Shown here: positions 1-5,284 of the stretch, in pieces
Layout: each line of letters opens with the position of its first letter
Numbering within the stretch: position 1 is the first letter of the stretch
Source: Candidatus Omnitrophota bacterium
GTDB lineage: Bacteria > Omnitrophota > Gorgyraeia > Gygaellales > Profunditerraquicolaceae
Assembly (NCBI GenBank): GCA_028714055.1
Contig: JAQTNB010000056.1
Coordinates: 1-7,322, forward strand
Direction: 5' to 3'
DNA: 7,322 nt
Position numbers and translations under genes: made by a program
The notes under the pieces: model-generated
Seen by the model: only the letters and a program-made list of their open reading frames with translations
What the model was told of the DNA's origin: nothing
Databases searched by the model: none

Positions 1-320
1 CCTTCCTGAGATAGCACCTCAGGGCAGCAGGTAGCATGCGGCCCTCCAAAAATAGAAAAGAAATCTTTTCTCTTTTTCAGCTTTCCATTCAACGACAAAC
101 ATTCTTTGTGTTCTCCGGTGATCACGCTATAAAGCACGTAAACCGGCTTGTATTTTTCAAAAACTTTCAGGACATGGTCCTTTTTTATAAGGGCCCCCCT
201 TACCGGGAATCCCGCTTTTTTGAGCGCCGAAGATATATACATAGCACCTAGGGATTCGTCTGTTTTTGAAGGGCTTAATATGAGGATTTTTGGCTTAACT
301 ATCTTGCGCATACTTTTCAT
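1..320 (-). CDS. B12-binding radical SAM protein, N-terminal part (cut by window edge)
   Basis: The frame is open from ATG at 320 to base 1 with no stop, giving 106 codons of an N-terminus; the rest lies outside the window. Residues 10-16 (PKILILS) form a first beta strand. They are followed by SLGAMYISSALKKAGF (about 23-38), VYVLYSVITGEH (60-71) and FGGPHATCCPEV (91-102). This order (hydrophobic strand, 'YISSALK-AG', 'YSV-TGEH', 'FGGPH-T--PE') is typical of the cobalamin-binding Rossmann domain at the front of B12-dependent radical SAM enzymes. In that family a CxxxCxxC [4Fe-4S]/SAM domain follows; it is not visible here. Such enzymes methylate or rearrange unactivated carbon; the substrate cannot be told. 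An alternative start is the ATG at 311 (codon 4), which sits 7 nt after a -10-like TAGAAT. No good ribosome binding site precedes 320. The gene begins right after the terminator of its upstream neighbour. Confidence 0.8.
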   Translation of the reverse strand, partial: MKSMRKIVKPKILILSPSKTDESLGAMYISSALKKAGFPVRGALIKKDHVLKVFEKYKPVYVLYSVITGEHKECLSLNGKLKKRKDFFSIFGGPHATCCPEVLSQE

Positions 321-347
321 TCTAATCCAAAACAAAACCCTACGCAA
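319..347 (-). promoter_or_regulatory. Possible promoter of the radical SAM gene
   Basis: On the minus strand TTGCGT (347-342) is followed after 17 nt by TAGAAT (324-319), one base from the TATAAT consensus. The -35 is weak (3 of 6). The motif overlaps the 3' arm and T-tract of the terminator at 329-367. Transcription would begin near 312, almost exactly at the second ATG (311), so a leaderless message is possible. Confidence 0.3.
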
Positions 348-367
348 GCGCTCTGCTCGCGCAGGGT
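329..367 (-). terminator. Intrinsic terminator after the 151-aa membrane protein gene
   Basis: On the minus strand a 13-bp stem (367-355 pairing with 349-337, with two G-U pairs) has a 5-nt loop and is followed by TTTTGTTTT (337-329). It lies 26 nt past the stop codon at 394. On the plus strand the hairpin is not followed by T, so it is directional. Confidence 0.85.
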
Positions 368-393
368 CATGTCCTTAAACCTTGTCTTGCCGA

Positions 394-849
394 TTATTGC
401 ATTAAGGCGTCTGAGTTAATGCGAAACTCAAGCAGCTGCCACTTTTCATCGTGTTTGACTATGCCGATCTTTATCTGCGCGTCGGCCTTTTCAAAAGCGG
501 CTTTTGCGATATAGTTGGCGGTTATGACCTTTCCTGAAGAAGAAAAATTAACCAAAGAATCGCCCTCAGAGCCCTGATATTCTTTTAACGCGCCTAATTT
601 CTCCGCGAATAACTTAAACATGGTATCCAGCTTATCCACGGACATCACCTTAAGCAACTCCGGGCTTGCGCGCATGATCAGCTCTTCGGCGTTCCAGGAG
701 GCGGCAATGGCCGGGACTGCCGCATCCACATACGCCTTGCTGCTTTTATCTAATTTCGTGCCGTTATACGCGGCAACGGCAAAGCCTATGACCGCTATCA
801 GGACAATACAAAGAAAAACTACCCCCAGGACCATCAGGAATTTTTTCAT
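394..849 (-). CDS. Small membrane-anchored protein of unknown function (151 aa)
   Basis: I do not recognise a named function. The protein has a short basic start (MKK), one hydrophobic segment at about residues 4-28, and a soluble alpha+beta domain of about 120 residues. That domain contains 'AAVPAIAASWNAEELIMRASPELL' (about 43-66, a helix-rich start) and strand-like stretches at 97-114, 123-132 and 136-144. This layout fits small membrane-tethered NTF2-like or DUF4019/DUF4864-type proteins; that is a fold-level guess. The domain probably faces the periplasm. The start at 849 is chosen because AGGAGG lies 6 nt upstream; a longer reading from ATG 882 would begin beside the upstream terminator and has no such site. 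The gene is monocistronic between two intrinsic terminators. Confidence 0.85.
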   Translation of the reverse strand: MKKFLMVLGVVFLCIVLIAVIGFAVAAYNGTKLDKSSKAYVDAAVPAIAASWNAEELIMRASPELLKVMSVDKLDTMFKLFAEKLGALKEYQGSEGDSLVNFSSSGKVITANYIAKAAFEKADAQIKIGIVKHDEKWQLLEFRINSDALMQ

Positions 850-870
850 CGTCCGCCTCCTTTTATAATA

Positions 871-899
871 GTTATACCGCATACAAAAACCCGCCGCAA
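871..899 (-). promoter_or_regulatory. Possible promoter of the 151-aa protein gene
   Basis: TTGCGG (899-894), 17 nt, then TATAAC (876-871, 5 of 6) on the minus strand. It overlaps the terminator hairpin of the upstream operon. A start near 864 would leave a leader of about 15 nt that still includes the AGGAGG site. The -35 is weak. Confidence 0.35.
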
Positions 900-924
900 C
901 AACTTTCGCTGTTACGGCGGGTTT
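885..924 (-). terminator. Intrinsic terminator of the PEP-CTERM gene pair
   Basis: AAACCCGCCG (887-896) pairs with CGGCGGGTTT (915-924). After one C-A mismatch (897/914) four more pairs form (898-901 with 910-913), closing an 8-nt loop. On the minus strand the stem runs into TTTTT (889-885). It lies 38 nt after the stop at 962. Confidence 0.85.
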
Positions 925-961
925 ATGGATCGGATCCCTGTCCAGCGGAGCCGAATACTTT

Positions 962-1660
962 TTACGCCCGTTTTCTTTTCATAAACGCCAACGCTCCACC
1001 ACCGAGGCTGAAAAGCAGCAATGACGCTGGTTCAGGAGCGGCTGCTACAGGAGTAAAATCAACGGATAGGTACGGGCGGTACGATGGCGTCGCGTAATTC
1101 AGAGAGCACGCCGTGACCGCAGCGTCGCGAGCCCTGGTAAAACCCCAGCCATAATTTCCTGCGCCATCGGACCAGTCCTGGACAGATCCCGTCAAATCAA
1201 ATGTCCTCTGGCTCCAGGCATTGGAGATACCTGTCCAGGTAAGTTCGGGGGTGAGTACGGCATTTACTCCCGGGACGATCCCTCCTGTGCTGCCGATACT
1301 ATTCCAGGTTGATGCCGCGTTCCAATCAAAGGTCATTTGATGGATGGCGCTTTGCCTGCCGCTGTCATAGCCAACCCACATATACAGGTTGGCGGAGTTG
1401 ATGACGCTGCCTAAAGGAATCTGGCTCGCCGGATCGCTGCCAAAGATATCGGTGAATTTGATCAGCGAGTCATACTTTTTACCGGTGACGCCTGGATTCT
1501 TTCCCCAGCCCAGATTAACGTTTCCCGGATCCTGGGCGCCGGAAGAGCTAAGCCAAAGGTCAGTGCCGGAGTAGAAATTAAGCGTCAAGGCATAAGCATT
1601 ACTATACCCCACCAGGCACAACCCCACCGCGAGAACAAGAAGCACTGCAGTTTTCCTCAT
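962..1660 (-). CDS. PEP-CTERM sorted exported protein with DNRLRE-like domain (232 aa)
   Basis: The protein has a signal peptide (MRKTAVLLVLAVGLCLVGYS, then NAYA; likely cut near residue 24), a beta-rich body, and a C-terminal PEP-CTERM signal: A-PEP-AS at 208-213, a hydrophobic helix (about 214-227) and KRKRA at the end. In this family the tail is recognised by exosortase, which cuts it and releases the protein to the surface or matrix. The body has 'YDSLIKFTDIF' (63-73), 'IPLGSVINSANLYMWV' (81-96) and a late 'WGFTRARD...YRPYLSVDF' (172-202). These match the pattern of DNRLRE domains, which are found in extracellular and surface proteins. The start is taken at 1660 because AGGAGG lies 6 nt upstream; the ATG at 1696 has no such site. 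It follows the other PEP-CTERM gene after 49 nt with no terminator between them, so the two are probably co-transcribed. No exosortase is in the window. Confidence 0.9.
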   Translation of the reverse strand: MRKTAVLLVLAVGLCLVGYSNAYALTLNFYSGTDLWLSSSGAQDPGNVNLGWGKNPGVTGKKYDSLIKFTDIFGSDPASQIPLGSVINSANLYMWVGYDSGRQSAIHQMTFDWNAASTWNSIGSTGGIVPGVNAVLTPELTWTGISNAWSQRTFDLTGSVQDWSDGAGNYGWGFTRARDAAVTACSLNYATPSYRPYLSVDFTPVAAAPEPASLLLFSLGGGALAFMKRKRA

Positions 1661-1709
1661 TACAAACCTCCTTTGCTTAAAAACCACCATTTTCATGCGT
1701 TTTAAATGA

Positions 1710-2648
1710 TCAGGCTGTTTTTTTACGCCTTCTGCTCGTTACCAATCCGGCTAATCCCATGCCCAACAAGACTATTGAGCCCGGCTCCGGAGCAGCGTTT
1801 GTCTGCGGCACCGCAGCCAAGGCGCTGAACCTATTATTGGGATAATCGGCAAGGAAAGAGTAGCTTCCATTAGGCCCTCCGCTAAGGTCATAACTGTATA
1901 ATTTGCTTGATGTGGCATTTGTCACCATTATATACAGCACGTCTCCGCTTATGGCCAGGTCGCCGGATGTCGTATAGCCGGGAAACAACCCTGTCGCGGT
2001 AGGATAGAAGCTGACGCTATAGCCGGAACCGGCGTAATTGATGTTGATCGTGTCAAGTATCATGGTGGACACGCCGTTGTAATAACCGGGCGTGATCGCG
2101 TAAAGCTGCCCGTTGACAGTGCCGTCATCATACCACTCGATCCCGGGATAAGCGTAATTGCCCGATTGCGTGAAGCTCTGAGCGGAAAAATCAGTCCCTA
2201 TGTCATCCAGGAGAATGGGAGATTGGGTCGTCTTCTTATTGACATAGAACCTGTTATCGTTGCGGAAAGCCAATCCCGCGTCATACAGGCCGCTGCCGGT
2301 CGTGCCCAGATAATATTCCTGGGTCGCGATCAACGTATTTACATCTAAGCTGTATATCTCCCCCGGCTTAGAAGTTTGCGTGGCTGTTCTGGCCCTTAAG
2401 ATGTGCAGGCCGCCGTTCGGATCGTAATCCATGCTTAACGAATAATTATAGTTGGGCGATGCGGGCGAATTGATGATCCCCCCCAAATCCGTAGCAGCCC
2501 AGGTATCTTTATCAATGGAATAAAGATGGCCGCCGGCCCAATCCGCGGCATAAAAACCAACGGCTGCATAGCCTGGACGGCACAAAAATACCGTCGCTGC
2601 CGCGAATGCCAAGAAGATTAAAATCGCTTTTCCCCCTATTCGTCCCAT
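1710..2648 (-). CDS. PEP-CTERM sorted exported protein, propeller-like repeats (312 aa)
   Basis: An N-terminal signal peptide (about 1-28, ending RPGYAA) leads a secreted beta-rich protein. The C-terminus carries NAAPEPGSIVLLGMGLAGL (PEP at 287-289), then SRRRKK: a clear PEP-CTERM sorting tail for exosortase. The body repeats short motifs of the type 'LYSID--T--ATDLG' (42-56), 'IYSLD--TLIATQEYYLG' (98-115), 'LYAITPG' (182-188) and 'LYSYDLSGG' (250-258). Each looks like a blade strand plus turn, as in beta-propeller or delta-60-repeat-like surface proteins. No enzymatic motif is visible. The start is set at 2648 because AGGAGG sits 5 nt upstream; the ATG at 2672 lacks a site. It is the first gene of a two-gene unit. 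Likely roles are matrix or cell-surface structure, inferred from the family. Confidence 0.9.
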   Translation of the reverse strand: MGRIGGKAILIFLAFAAATVFLCRPGYAAVGFYAADWAGGHLYSIDKDTWAATDLGGIINSPASPNYNYSLSMDYDPNGGLHILRARTATQTSKPGEIYSLDVNTLIATQEYYLGTTGSGLYDAGLAFRNDNRFYVNKKTTQSPILLDDIGTDFSAQSFTQSGNYAYPGIEWYDDGTVNGQLYAITPGYYNGVSTMILDTININYAGSGYSVSFYPTATGLFPGYTTSGDLAISGDVLYIMVTNATSSKLYSYDLSGGPNGSYSFLADYPNNRFSALAAVPQTNAAPEPGSIVLLGMGLAGLVTSRRRKKTA

Positions 2649-2690
2649 ACCTACCTCCTTCTTTCTCATCATCCGGGAAAATACCCAGAC

Positions 2691-2712
2691 AAAAATTGCG
2701 TTGTGCCAACGC
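2691..2712 (-). other. Small hairpin followed by T-run in the PEP-CTERM operon leader
   Basis: GCGTTG (2712-2707 on the minus strand) pairs with CAACGC (2703-2698) around a 3-nt loop and is followed by AA and TTTTT (2695-2691). It lies in the predicted leader between the promoter and the start at 2648. It could be a weak attenuator; the stem is only 6 bp. Confidence 0.35.
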
Positions 2713-2729
2713 CATCACCTTTGTGAGTT

Positions 2730-2757
2730 ATTATATGTTTATTCCAAAATCTGACCA
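2730..2757 (-). promoter_or_regulatory. Sigma70-type promoter of the PEP-CTERM operon
   Basis: On the minus strand TGGTCA (2757-2752, 4 of 6) is followed after 16 nt by a perfect TATAAT (2735-2730). Transcription would start near 2723, leaving a leader of about 75 nt before the gene at 2648. It lies downstream of the terminator at 2801-2839, as expected for an independent unit. Confidence 0.55.
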
Positions 2758-2800
2758 TTGCCTGATTCTGCTTTATTTTGACTTTTTTCACACTGCCTTA

Positions 2801-2839
2801 AAAACAAAAAAGCCTTGCTATGTGTTATAGCAAGGCTTT
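2801..2839 (-). terminator. Strong intrinsic terminator of the ZIP-DPSL operon
   Basis: AAAGCCTTGCTAT (2809-2821) and ATAGCAAGGCTTT (2827-2839) form a perfect 13-bp stem with a 5-nt loop. On the minus strand it is followed by TTTTTTGTTTTT. The plus-strand exit is T-poor, so it mainly acts on leftward transcription. Confidence 0.9.
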
Positions 2840-2965
2840 GTTAATTGCCCTCTCGCGAGGGTTGTCGTTCGCTACCAGTTAATGTCGAACGTATCCGGCC
2901 CGGCTTGCGCTGAACGGCAAGACGCAGAGCCGTGCCTAAAAAACCTTAAGAAGAGTTGGTAAAAA
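2840..2965 (-). other. Structured 3' trailer, possible small RNA, between DPSL gene and terminator
   Basis: No reading frame is seen in this 126-nt stretch. On the minus strand it can form three successive hairpins: ACGGC/GCCGT (2933-2929 with 2918-2914), CGTTCG/CGAACG (2891-2886 with 2871-2866, 14-nt loop) and CCCTC/GAGGG closed by a GCGA tetraloop (2861-2848, a GNRA-type loop). The terminator follows directly. It could be a plain trailer, a 3'-UTR-derived small RNA or an RNA element. I do not match it to a known RNA family. Confidence 0.35.
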
Positions 2966-3451
2966 TTATTTTTGCGACATATCTTCCAACAATGACTCCA
3001 AATCCTCTTCGTGTTCAATCTCATCCGCCATGATTTCAAGCGCGAGTTGATACGTGACTACATCTTTATCCTTTGTTGCTCCTGAGAGTTTTTGGTAGAC
3101 TTCTATGGCGCATTGCTCGCCTTTGATGTTCTGCTTGAGCAGGGCTTTTACCGAAGGGTCTTCCGGAGCGTCATAACCGCAATTTGTCTGCTTATACCAA
3201 CCCTCGGGAGTAAGAATAGGCGTTCCGCCAAGCTGGATAATCCTTTCGGTAAGCATGACGGCGTGTTTGAGTTCTTCTGCCGCATGTTGTTCCAATTCTC
3301 CTACTACAGCTCCCCGCATTTGCCCGCGCGCTACCTTCGCGCCTATCCAATACTGATAATAGGCAAGCCATTCATCGGCAAAGGCCTTGTTCAGTAACAC
3401 GACTATTTTTTTGACATCCGTACCGACTAATTCTTGTGCTTTTGTGCCCAT
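2966..3451 (-). CDS. Ferritin-like DPSL (Dps-like / thioferritin-type) protein, short form (161 aa)
   Basis: A four-helix ferritin-like protein. Likely di-iron ligands are E27 (ADEWLAYYQYW), E60 and H63 (EELKH, 59-63), E112 (KGEQCA) and E144/H147 (DEIEH). Two cysteines, C91 (TNCGY) and C114 (GEQC), sit where the DPSL or thioferritin subgroup has its conserved cysteine pair near the metal site. In this family the protein forms cages that oxidise Fe(II) with peroxide and so protect against H2O2. The length fits a minimal DPSL or bacterioferritin-like protein. GGAGG lies about 10 nt before the ATG at 3451. It is the last gene of the run that starts with the ZIP transporter, 23 nt after the desulforedoxin. 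A simple bacterioferritin is the alternative, but no haem ligand is evident. Confidence 0.85.
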   Translation of the reverse strand: MGTKAQELVGTDVKKIVVLLNKAFADEWLAYYQYWIGAKVARGQMRGAVVGELEQHAAEELKHAVMLTERIIQLGGTPILTPEGWYKQTNCGYDAPEDPSVKALLKQNIKGEQCAIEVYQKLSGATKDKDVVTYQLALEIMADEIEHEEDLESLLEDMSQK

Positions 3452-3474
3452 TGATATTCTTCCTCCCCATATTA

Positions 3475-3603
3475 TTAACCGCTGATTTTTGTCATCGGCT
3501 TCTGGCAGCAGACAAGCTCTCCTCCGCCGGCCTCTTTGACCTCAACCACATTGCCGCAGATATCGCACTTATATATTTCTCCGGCGTTCTTTACTTTAGG
3601 CAC
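3475..3603 (-). CDS. Desulforedoxin (stand-alone FeS4 domain, 42 aa, GTG start)
   Basis: The frame reads MPKVKNAGEIYKCDICGNVV and ends in ELVCCQKPMTKISG. Cysteines 13, 16, 32 and 33 form the CxxC...CC set that binds one iron in desulforedoxin and in the N-terminal domain of desulfoferrodoxin. The neelaredoxin (superoxide reductase) domain is absent, so this is the free small redox protein, an electron carrier in the cytoplasm of anaerobes. The start is GTG at 3603, 5 nt after AGGAGG. The ATG at 3607-3605 touches that site and meets a stop after three codons in another frame. The gene is 27 nt after the upstream frame and 23 nt before the DPSL gene, so it is tightly co-transcribed with both. 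Donating electrons to the DPSL or another peroxide or superoxide reductase is plausible but inferred. Confidence 0.9.
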   Translation of the reverse strand: MPKVKNAGEIYKCDICGNVVEVKEAGGGELVCCQKPMTKISG

Positions 3604-3630
3604 TCATACCTCCTTTTTTGTTCTTCACGG

Positions 3631-3918
3631 TCACCGCACCTCTATCGAGGCATTCGCGTCAAACGGATTTGTCCTCATTGCTAACGAGAATAGATACGGG
3701 TAATCCTGCTTTAAATGCTTCATGTAATCCAGCCATTGCAGGGTCAATTGCTGGTATGCCCGCTTAATATCTCCCGAAAGATGCTGATAATCGGCATCGG
3801 GGAGTTTCGCCAGGTCTTTTCTGTGCGCCAGCTCATCGGTGAGGTGGAATACCGCCCATAAGAGCTCGGTAAACGACTCGTGTTCAAGCAAGTTGGGGTT
3901 CTCCAGCAGATTGAGCAA
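3631..3918 (-). CDS. C-terminal part of a split membrane-associated protein (unknown function)
   Basis: The frame is open from 3990 down to the TGA at 3631. The only ordinary in-frame start is TTG at 3918 (95 aa), with AAAAAGG 6 nt upstream. Ahead of that TTG the same frame encodes 24 more residues (3990-3919) that include DVKDFLVGKRQF and flow into FLLNLLENPNLLEHESF without a break. This looks like one conserved helical domain and not a start. The domain continues with LLWAVFHLTDELAHR (20-34), DIKRAYQQLTLQWLDYMKHLK (50-70) and YPYLFSLAMRTNPFD. From memory, proteins of about 220-250 aa carry this domain after two transmembrane helices, which is exactly the upstream gene in the same frame. I therefore read this as the back half of one gene interrupted by TAG at 3993-3991. 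Function unknown. Confidence 0.6.
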   Translation of the reverse strand: MLNLLENPNLLEHESFTELLWAVFHLTDELAHRKDLAKLPDADYQHLSGDIKRAYQQLTLQWLDYMKHLKQDYPYLFSLAMRTNPFDANASIEVR

Positions 3919-3990
3919 AAACTGCCTTTTTCCGACCAGGAAATCCTTTACATCAACCAGGCTTCCTTTTTTGCTATCAATGCTGCTTTG

Positions 3991-4374
3991 CTAATTTTTA
4001 ACGTCCTTGCGGGTCTTCGCAAATTCTTTATCGGTCCAGTCTTTGGTAACGACAAGGCCCTTGGTGAGTGTAGCTAATCCGGAATCAAAATGGGAACATT
4101 TCTTAATAAGCTCGGTCCCCACTTCACTGAAAAAAGTCCCGATGACCATGTTGAGCTTCTTTAAAATCGACTTTTTCTCCCTGAATTCCAGCAGGCGATG
4201 CAGCACCAGCATGACGATCAGGACGTCCAGAAAAAGAAAGGCGATGTCTCCAATAAGATAGAGCATGATATGGTGGAGGTCCCGGAAGATCAAAAAGTGA
4301 AGCAGGTAAATAGCAACGGATGAAGCGACCAAGAGCAGCGCCAAGGCCACCTGCCAGTTAAAGAATCTCTTCAT
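3991..4374 (-). CDS. Two-helix membrane protein, N-terminal part of a split gene (127 aa)
   Basis: The protein has two hydrophobic segments (about 8-29 and 35-60) separated by FRDLHH, followed by a basic, helical cytoplasmic stretch (REKKSILKKLNMVIGTFFSEVG, 64-85, then about 40 further residues). It is probably anchored in the inner membrane with its tail inside. I cannot name a function. It ends with TAG at 3993-3991. The next open frame continues in the same phase and carries a domain that I believe is normally joined to this one, so the gene seems to be cut into 127 and up to 119 residues. It starts 18 nt after the ZIP stop codon, with AAAGGGG about 7 nt before the ATG, so it is translated from the ZIP message. 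A role together with the ZIP transporter is possible. Confidence 0.75.
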   Translation of the reverse strand: MKRFFNWQVALALLLVASSVAIYLLHFLIFRDLHHIMLYLIGDIAFLFLDVLIVMLVLHRLLEFREKKSILKKLNMVIGTFFSEVGTELIKKCSHFDSGLATLTKGLVVTKDWTDKEFAKTRKDVKN

Positions 4375-4392
4375 GACACTGCCCCTTTCCGG

Positions 4393-5205
4393 CTAACCGA
4401 ATGCCACATCTAAGATCATCATCGCTAAAAATCCCAAGATCGCCCCTGCGGTGGCCAGGTCCGTGTGGCCGTTACGCTGCGATTCCGGGATCACTTCTTC
4501 GATCACTACAAAGATCATGGCGCCGGCGGCAAAACCTAACGCGTACGGTAACAGCGGCCGCATCCAGAGCACGGCGATAACCCCCGCCACAGCCGCAATA
4601 GGCTCCACTATGGCCGAGAGCTGCCCATACCAAAAGCTTTTGAAGCGGGATAGTTTTTCCCTGCGCAAAGACACCGATACGGCAAATCCTTCGGGAATGT
4701 TCTGGATGCCGATCCCAACAGCTAAGGCCATGGCTGCTGCTCCGGTTGCCTCCGGGATGCCTGCCGCTGCCGCGCCGATCGCAACTCCGACAGCCAAGCC
4801 TTCGGGAATATTATGCAAGGTGATCGCCAGGACCAGGAGTATGCTTCGCCTCCAGGATGTCTTTATGCCTTCTGCCTCCTGAACGGGGAATCCAAGATGT
4901 AAATGAGGCAAGACCTTATCTGCCATACGCAGGAATATGGTTCCAAGCAGGAAACCTGATGCTGCCGGGATCCAGGGCACCTGCCCGCTATGATGCGCCA
5001 TCTCGATAGCAGGGGCAAGCAATGACCAGAAGCTTGCCGCGATCATAACGCCTCCGGCAAAGCCGAGCAAAGAATCAAAAACCTTTTGGTTAAACTCTTT
5101 AGCCGCGAAGACGAAGGCGGCGCCGACGGCGGTCAAACCCCAGGTAAAGATCCCTGCGGCTAATGCCTGGAGAATCGGATGGAAATTTTGGATGATCTCT
5201 ATCAT
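4393..5205 (-). CDS. ZIP-family divalent metal transporter, GufA type (270 aa)
   Basis: An inner-membrane transporter moving Zn2+, Fe2+ or Mn2+ into the cytoplasm. About eight hydrophobic helices are visible. The metal path is marked by TLHNIPEGLAVGV (H131, N132, E135 in helix 4), IQNIPEGFAVSV (Q168, N169, E172 in helix 5), E201 in helix 6 and EE at 236-237. The doubled NIPEG motif is a hallmark of ZIP proteins of the GufA/ZupT type. The loop between helices 3 and 4 has LPHLHLGF (99-106), a small histidine cluster that may bind metal. The length is normal and no key residue is missing. It is the first gene of a five-frame run. No clear Shine-Dalgarno site precedes the ATG; a promoter with a perfect TATAAT begins only about 20 nt upstream, so the leader is very short. 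The metal cannot be told from the sequence. Confidence 0.92.
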   Translation of the reverse strand: MIEIIQNFHPILQALAAGIFTWGLTAVGAAFVFAAKEFNQKVFDSLLGFAGGVMIAASFWSLLAPAIEMAHHSGQVPWIPAASGFLLGTIFLRMADKVLPHLHLGFPVQEAEGIKTSWRRSILLVLAITLHNIPEGLAVGVAIGAAAAGIPEATGAAAMALAVGIGIQNIPEGFAVSVSLRREKLSRFKSFWYGQLSAIVEPIAAVAGVIAVLWMRPLLPYALGFAAGAMIFVVIEEVIPESQRNGHTDLATAGAILGFLAMMILDVAFG

Positions 5206-5225
5206 ATCAAGGCCATTTTAACGCT

Positions 5226-5254
5226 ATTATACCATCTGCATACGGGGCGCCCAA
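5226..5254 (-). promoter_or_regulatory. Promoter of the ZIP operon with extended -10
   Basis: TTGGGC (5254-5249), 17 nt, then a perfect TATAAT (5231-5226) preceded by TGG, an extended -10 pattern. The predicted start near 5219 leaves only about 14 nt before the ATG at 5205 and no ribosome binding site. The -35 (3 of 6) lies inside one arm of the inverted repeat at 5243-5273. Confidence 0.6.
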
Positions 5255-5273
5255 AGCAATTCTGGGCGCCCCG
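5243..5273. repeat. Perfect 11-bp inverted repeat without T-tract
   Basis: CGGGGCGCCCA (5243-5253) and TGGGCGCCCCG (5263-5273) with a 9-nt spacer. It sits 12 nt after the stop of the DPSL gene at 5285 and over the -35 of the ZIP promoter. Neither strand has a T-run after it, so it is not a standard intrinsic terminator. It may protect the 3' end of the DPSL message, slow polymerase, or serve as a protein binding site. Confidence 0.6.
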
Positions 5274-5284
5274 CAGTACTACGC

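Noticed and set aside
36..378. Two short plus-strand frames at the left edge
   Set aside because: They lie antisense to the B12-binding domain of the edge gene and its terminator, and show no protein features of their own.
2866..2900. GTTCGA-like T-loop in the trailer as part of a tRNA
   Set aside because: No T-stem, anticodon arm or acceptor pairing can be formed around it.
2912..2940. Plus-strand run GGCAAGACGCAGAGCC followed by GTGCCTAAA, resembling the core of a c-di-GMP-I (GEMM) riboswitch
   Set aside because: The GNRA-capped P1 hairpin that should separate GGCAA and GACGC is missing, no GGTAGC...GGGTTACC partner follows, and no plus-strand gene lies downstream. Chance similarity is more likely; an Infernal scan would decide.
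3092..3397. 101-codon plus-strand open frame antisense to the short DPSL gene
   Set aside because: It is a shadow of the ferritin-like gene; no recognisable domain or start signal.
3605..3607. ATG start for the desulforedoxin region
   Set aside because: It abuts the ribosome binding site and reads only Met-Ser-Ala before a stop in another frame; the GTG at 3603 opens the conserved frame.
4451..4882. 143-codon plus-strand open frame inside the ZIP gene
   Set aside because: It is antisense to a well-supported transporter with conserved motifs, has low-complexity Ala-rich content mirroring the GC pattern, and no ribosome binding site.
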